Source: Neoroseomonas soli (lineage in GTDB: Bacteria > Pseudomonadota > Alphaproteobacteria > Acetobacterales > Acetobacteraceae). From it: DNA of 64,000 nucleotides. The notes under the pieces were generated by a model that made no database searches, was not told the DNA's origin, and saw nothing but the letters and a program-made list of their open reading frames with translations. Shown here in pieces: positions 60,582 through 64,000 of this stretch (position 1 is the stretch's first letter; the number at the start of each line of letters is the position of its first letter). The position numbers and the translations under genes are program-made. Where the stretch lies: the NCBI RefSeq assembly GCF_018129065.1, contig NZ_JAAEDM010000009.1, positions 30,106 through 94,105 on the forward strand, read 5' to 3'.

Positions 60582-61862
60582 ATGATGAAGGCGCATCCGC
60601 CCGCCGCCGAGGCCACCGAGGCGCAGGCGGATCTCGCTGCGCGGGTCGCTGCGCTGGCGCGGCTGGACCTGGTGGCGCCCACCAAGGCCGGGATCGGGCC
60701 GCTGTTCTCTGCGCTGCAGCCGCTCATCCGGCGGCTTGGCATCTCGCCGCCGCCGGGCGCCGCGCCGCTCGTCGCGACCCATGCGCAGCTCCGCCTGCTC
60801 GAGCGCCCGGAACTCGGGAGCGAGGAGCTGCTGGACCTTCCGGAACCCGTGCTCGCCCGGTTGCGCGCGGGGGAGGGGTTCGTGGCCTTCGACACATCGA
60901 CCGAGGGGCGCCCCTTCTCCCTGCGGCACGTGCAGGCCATGCATGGCGCGCTGGAACGGGCGGGGCTGCCGCCCTCCCGCGCCGGATGGCTGCAGCAGAA
61001 CCGCGACATCGCGCCCTACTACCGATCATACTGCGCCGAGCAGGGCATCGCGCCGATGCGGGTCCTGACGGCGGATGCCTTCGGCTTCGGCCTGTGGCGG
61101 CGGCTCGCCGGGGCGCAGCCGCGCCCGGTCTGCTGGCCTTTCGGCTTCGCCCTCGCGCCCGGCCCGCGGCGGTATCGCTGGATCTGCCTGAACTACATGC
61201 TGCGGCCGCACCGGGCGCTGCTCGCGACCTGGCTGATGGAGCGCCCGGAGCCGGGCCACCTTTCCTTCTCGACGCGACGGCCGGTGACGGACGTGTCGGC
61301 GCGGCCGATCCTGCTCAATGCGGTCAGGCGCCTCTCCCGCGGCGACGAGGCGGCGGTGGCGCGGGTGGCGGCGCTGCTGGAGGAAGGGCTTCACCTCGGC
61401 GGCGACACCGACGGCTTCGCCAACGCCTTCGAACGTGTCTACAGCCTGCCGGAGCAGGAGGTGGCTGCAGCCGAACTCTTCATCGTGACCGAGACGGAGA
61501 TGGCGTCGCCCGGCCTCGGCCGCTGGACGGAGAAGACGCTGAAGGCGCTTGCCACCGGCCTGCCCATCATTGTCTTCGGCAACCTGGGGACGGTGGCGGC
61601 GCTTGCGGCGCTGGGCTTCGACATGCTCGACGACCTGGTGGACCACGGCTACGACGCAGTGGCCGCGCCCGAGGACCGCTTCGCAGCGGCGCGGGTGTCG
61701 GTGGCGCGCTTCCTCGCGCGGCCACCCGGCTTCACCGAGGCCGAGATGCGGCGCCTGCGGGCCGCCAGCGCCCACAACCGCGAGGTCTTCGCCCGCGAGA
61801 TCCTGCGCGTCGCGGCGCTCGACCCGCTCGACGCGGTGCTCGCGGCGGTGGACGGAGGCTGA
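60582..61862 (+). CDS. Unknown 426-residue protein, glycosyltransferase-like motifs
   Basis: Soluble-looking protein with no signal peptide or membrane helix. The C-terminal half holds SLPEQEVAAAELFIVTETEM, WTEKTLKALATGLPIIVFGN and LGFDMLDDLVDHGYD. The pattern (V/SEKT(F/L)K.(I/L)A.G.P.IV.GN......L..LGF) resembles a group of poorly known proteins often found in surface-polysaccharide loci. The N-terminal half has no recognisable family. The start is ATG 60582 or the next ATG one codon later. It is divergent from the half permeases and convergent with flagellar genes. Confidence 0.55.
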   Translation: MMKAHPPAAEATEAQADLAARVAALARLDLVAPTKAGIGPLFSALQPLIRRLGISPPPGAAPLVATHAQLRLLERPELGSEELLDLPEPVLARLRAGEGFVAFDTSTEGRPFSLRHVQAMHGALERAGLPPSRAGWLQQNRDIAPYYRSYCAEQGIAPMRVLTADAFGFGLWRRLAGAQPRPVCWPFGFALAPGPRRYRWICLNYMLRPHRALLATWLMERPEPGHLSFSTRRPVTDVSARPILLNAVRRLSRGDEAAVARVAALLEEGLHLGGDTDGFANAFERVYSLPEQEVAAAELFIVTETEMASPGLGRWTEKTLKALATGLPIIVFGNLGTVAALAALGFDMLDDLVDHGYDAVAAPEDRFAAARVSVARFLARPPGFTEAEMRRLRAASAHNREVFAREILRVAALDPLDAVLAAVDGG

Positions 61863-61877
61863 GGCCCGCCCCGCGGT

Positions 61878-62279
61878 TCAGGCGCGGGCCGAAAGCGCCA
61901 GCGCCGGCGCCCGCCCGCTCCCTTGCCGATAGCCCGCCGGCGCGTAGCCCTGCACGCCCGGCTTCGGCAGGGCGGCGCCGGCGATGGTCTCGATGACGCG
62001 GGATTGCAGCGCGACGGCGCGTTCCAGCAGGCGGCGGTTCTCCCTGCCGAGTTCCTCGAGCCGGCGGGCGAGGATGGCGGCGGCCTCCCGCACCGGGCCC
62101 TCGGGCGCCGCGCCGTGCTTCGCCTGCGCGGCATAGGCTGCGGCGAAGGCGTCCGAGGCGGCGATCTTGCCGTTGGCGAGGTTCGCCGCGCGCGGCAGGT
62201 CGAGCGCGGCAAGCGCCTCGTTCTCCGCGCGCAGCGCCTCGGCCAGGCGCTGTCCGGCCAGGATCAGGGTGTCGATCAT
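61878..62279 (-). CDS. FlgN-like flagellar chaperone
   Basis: 133-residue helical, alanine-rich protein (MIDTLILAGQRLAEALRAENEAL...). Long helices with heptad-like leucines and its place directly after the rod-binding and P-ring genes suggest a FlgN-type export chaperone for hook-filament junction proteins. Sequence similarity alone is weak. The start overlaps the rod-binding gene stop (ATGA), so it is the third gene of the flagellar operon. The C-terminal tail (residues ~110-133) is basic and low-complexity. Confidence 0.6.
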   Translation of the reverse strand: MIDTLILAGQRLAEALRAENEALAALDLPRAANLANGKIAASDAFAAAYAAQAKHGAAPEGPVREAAAILARRLEELGRENRRLLERAVALQSRVIETIAGAALPKPGVQGYAPAGYRQGSGRAPALALSARA

Positions 62280-62611
62280 GGGGTGGTCCCTTCCGTATTG
62301 GCGGGGGTGGCGGCGGCGCGGATGCGGTTCATCTCGCGCAGCACGGTGTCGGCCAGGCCGAGCCCGGCCCCGGCGCGGGTCGCGGCCTTGGCGTAGGCCT
62401 CGACCAGCATGGGCTGCCACTGGGCCTCCGCCGCGCCGCCGCCGAAGCGGCTGCGGGAGAAATCCGCGGTGGAGAAGATCGGCTGCATCAGCATGGCGAG
62501 GGCCTGCGCCTCGAATTCGCGGGCGGCGCGGCGCATGGCGGCCTCGTTGCCCGTGGCGGCGGGGGCGGCCAGGGTCCGGGGCTGGACCGGCGGCAGGGCA
62601 GGGGCGTCCAT
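62276..62611 (-). CDS. FlgJ N-terminal-type rod-binding protein
   Basis: 111-residue protein of the rod-binding family (the N-terminal half of FlgJ without its muramidase). REFEAQALAMLMQPIF, FGGGAAEAQWQPMLVEAYAKAATRAGAGLGLAD matches the family order: the E-F-E-A...L..M..P.F helix and then the F.GG.....W...L...Y block. Alphaproteobacteria commonly have this short form. It follows flgI with a TGATG overlap, consistent with rod assembly under the P-ring. Confidence 0.82.
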   Translation of the reverse strand: MDAPALPPVQPRTLAAPAATGNEAAMRRAAREFEAQALAMLMQPIFSTADFSRSRFGGGAAEAQWQPMLVEAYAKAATRAGAGLGLADTVLREMNRIRAAATPANTEGTTP

Positions 62612-63735
62612 CAGCGCACCTCCAGTTCGGCCTGCAACGCGCCCGATGCCTTGATCGCCTGGAGGATGGTGATGAGGTCGCGCGGGCCGACGCCGAGGCT
62701 GTTCAGCCCGCGCACCAGGTCCTGCAAGGTGACGGACTGCGGCAGCACGCCCATGCGGCGGTCCTGCTGGTCGTCCACCTCCACGCTGGTGCGCGGGACC
62801 ACGACCGTCTCCCCGCCGGCGAGCGGGTTCGGCTGGCTGACCTGCGGCGTCTCCGTCACGCGGATCGTCAGGTTCCCCTGCGCGATGGCGACGGTGGAGA
62901 CGCGCACATTGGACCCCATGACGATGGTGCCCGAGGCCTCGTCGATCACGACGCGGGCGACCTGGTCGGGGGTGACGCGCAGTTGCTCGACCTGGCTGAG
63001 GAAGGCGACCGGGCTGCGCCCGCCGAGGCTGACCGACACCGTGCGGGAATCGGTCGCGGCGGCGAGGTCCCCGCGCATGGCGCGGTTGATCGCCTCGGCG
63101 ATGCGCCGTGCCGTGGTCAGGTCCGGGTTGCGCAGGGAAAGCCGCACGCGGTCACGGCTGGCGAGGGTGAAGGGCACCTCCCGCTCTACGATCGCGCCAT
63201 TCGCGATGCGGCCGGATGTCGGCACGCCGCGTGTCACGCTCGCCCCCGCCCCGCGGACGCTGATCGCGCCGGTCGCGACGGCGCCCTGGGCGACGGCATA
63301 GACCTCCCCGTCCGCGCCGAGCAGCGGAGTGACCAGCAGCGTGCCGCCGGTCAGGTTGGTGGCGTCGCCCAGGGCCGAGACGGCGATGTCGATCCGGCTG
63401 CCCGGCCGCGCGAAGGGCGGCAGGTTGGCCGTGACCATCACCGCGGCGACGTTGCGGGTGTCGAGCTGGCGCTCATTGTCGCGGGTGTTGACGCCGAGGC
63501 GTTCCAGCATGCCGACCAGCGACTGTCGGGTGAACGCCGCCGAGCGCAGCCGGTCCCCGGTGCCGTTCAGCCCGACCATCAGGCCGTAGCCGACGAGCTG
63601 GTTGTCGCGCACGCCCTCGACATCGGCGATGTCCTTGATCCGGACCTGCTGCGCCGCCGCCGGCAGCACCAGGCCGAAGGCGACCAGCAGCGCCGCAGCC
63701 AGCCTCTTCGTCGTCGCGTAAGCATTGCGCGCCAA
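62611..63735 (-). CDS. flgI: Flagellar basal-body P-ring protein FlgI
   Basis: 374-residue exported protein that forms the periplasmic P ring around the flagellar rod. A signal peptide (about residues 1-28, ending PAAAQ) is followed by VRIKDIADVEGVRDNQLVGYGLMVGLNGTGD, the family opening, and NVAAVMVTANLPPFARPGSRIDI. The C-terminus LNSLGVGPRDLITILQAIKASGALQAELEV is diagnostic. The start is most likely TTG 63735: GGGAGA lies six bases upstream and no ATG precedes the signal in this frame. A sigma-54 promoter lies 86-100 bases upstream. Confidence 0.93.
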   Translation of the reverse strand: MARNAYATTKRLAAALLVAFGLVLPAAAQQVRIKDIADVEGVRDNQLVGYGLMVGLNGTGDRLRSAAFTRQSLVGMLERLGVNTRDNERQLDTRNVAAVMVTANLPPFARPGSRIDIAVSALGDATNLTGGTLLVTPLLGADGEVYAVAQGAVATGAISVRGAGASVTRGVPTSGRIANGAIVEREVPFTLASRDRVRLSLRNPDLTTARRIAEAINRAMRGDLAAATDSRTVSVSLGGRSPVAFLSQVEQLRVTPDQVARVVIDEASGTIVMGSNVRVSTVAIAQGNLTIRVTETPQVSQPNPLAGGETVVVPRTSVEVDDQQDRRMGVLPQSVTLQDLVRGLNSLGVGPRDLITILQAIKASGALQAELEVR

Positions 63736-63820
63736 GATGCGTCTCCCGCGCGCCGCAGGGCGCGGCGCGGTTGCCAGGGGTGCCCTTCCGCCGGTCTGCC
63801 GGTGGGGCAGGGCAGACAGC

Positions 63821-63835
63821 GCAAACCGCGTGCCA
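63821..63835 (-). promoter_or_regulatory. Sigma-54 promoter of flgI
   Basis: On the minus strand, TGGCACG is followed by four bases and TTGC. This is the full -24/-12 consensus with GG-N10-GC spacing. Transcription would begin near 63808, about 70 bases before the TTG start of flgI, consistent with class II flagellar control by a FlbD-type activator. Confidence 0.85.
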
Positions 63836-63923
63836 GGGTTTCGGCCCGGCGCGGGGGCCGCGGGGCGGCAAGTCCTGCCGGGTGACCGGCGGGATGTGCC
63901 GGGACTGGGGAAGGAGGGGACGC

Positions 63924-64000
63924 ATGGTGGGCATTCGCGGCGTCGGGGCGGGCGCGGCGGCGCGGGCGGGGCGGGGGGCGCGCGGCGCGGGAGGCGGGTT
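63924..64000 (+). CDS. fliX: FliX flagellar assembly regulator, N-terminal fragment (cut by window edge)
   Basis: The first 25 codons of a gene that runs off the window. AAGGAGGGG lies four bases before the ATG, an excellent ribosome-binding site. The encoded start MVGIRGVGAGAAAR... is arginine/glycine-rich and ends at GGGF, like the N-terminal basic stretch with GGF of FliX. In Caulobacter fliX is divergent from flgI, exactly the arrangement here. The assignment rests on context and a short N-terminus. Confidence 0.5.
   Translation, partial: MVGIRGVGAGAAARAGRGARGAGGG

Overview
The window is high-GC DNA (about 70% by eye) with gene families typical of a free-living, flagellated alphaproteobacterium. 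These include a tripartite TRAP transporter, the FliX/FlgI type of flagellar locus, UPF0262, a methylcitrate pathway, a BCCT transporter and an NMT1-type ABC importer. The gene set and the GC-rich intergenic palindromes fit Acetobacteraceae, near Roseomonas. That family-level placement is inference; no rRNA gene is present.

Layout. 0.3-8.2 kb: a lytic transglycosylase, then a minus-strand sugar-acid operon (KDO-galactonate kinase and aldolase, TRAP transporter, formaldehyde-type alcohol dehydrogenase, fumarase/aspartase-superfamily lyase). 8.3-13 kb: a beta-propeller pseudogene, a palindromic repeat, and an NMT1-type ABC importer followed by an Asp/Glu-racemase-family enzyme. 13.4-17 kb: RidA, a two-pore-helix type ion channel, a sugar-nucleotide epimerase and a DegT aminotransferase, ending in a tandem repeat. 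17.2-30 kb: nitronate monooxygenase, a NodU-type carbamoyltransferase, a divergent PEP-carboxylase-like protein, and a lipid-linked sugar module (GT2 + small DMR flippase + methyltransferase + GT-C), then two DMT exporters and an MBL hydrolase. 30-36.7 kb: GNAT, a lysine/alanine-rich histone-H1-like protein, PrpC, PrpD and a BetT-like BCCT carrier. 37-46 kb: a ureide/hydantoin-type catabolic region (cyclic amidohydrolase, two N-carbamoyl-D-amino-acid hydrolase paralogues around a flavin monooxygenase, a hydantoin-racemase-family protein), interrupted by a large inverted repeat pair and an S8 protease facing an exported I9-like protein. 46-52.5 kb: DUF983, UPF0262, MtnA, two FAD oxidoreductases, MgtC and MgsA.

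52.6-60.5 kb is one long minus-strand gene train. It holds otnC/otnK with a cupin, then a compact set comprising a methyltransferase, a GT4 glycosyltransferase, a degenerate 6-pyruvoyl-tetrahydropterin-synthase homologue, a zinc-less BchC-like dehydrogenase and a stand-alone RibD C-terminal reductase, followed by two half-size permeases. The five-enzyme set looks like an uncharacterised pathway, possibly making a glycosylated, methylated pterin- or pyrimidine-derived compound. It is the best candidate in the window for an undescribed system.

60.6-64 kb: an unknown protein with glycosyltransferase-like motifs, then a flagellar group (FlgN-like, FlgJ-type rod-binding protein, FlgI). This group has a textbook sigma-54 promoter upstream of flgI and a divergent, truncated fliX at the window edge. 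Most adjacent same-strand genes overlap by ATGA, TGATG or GTGA, implying tight translational coupling.
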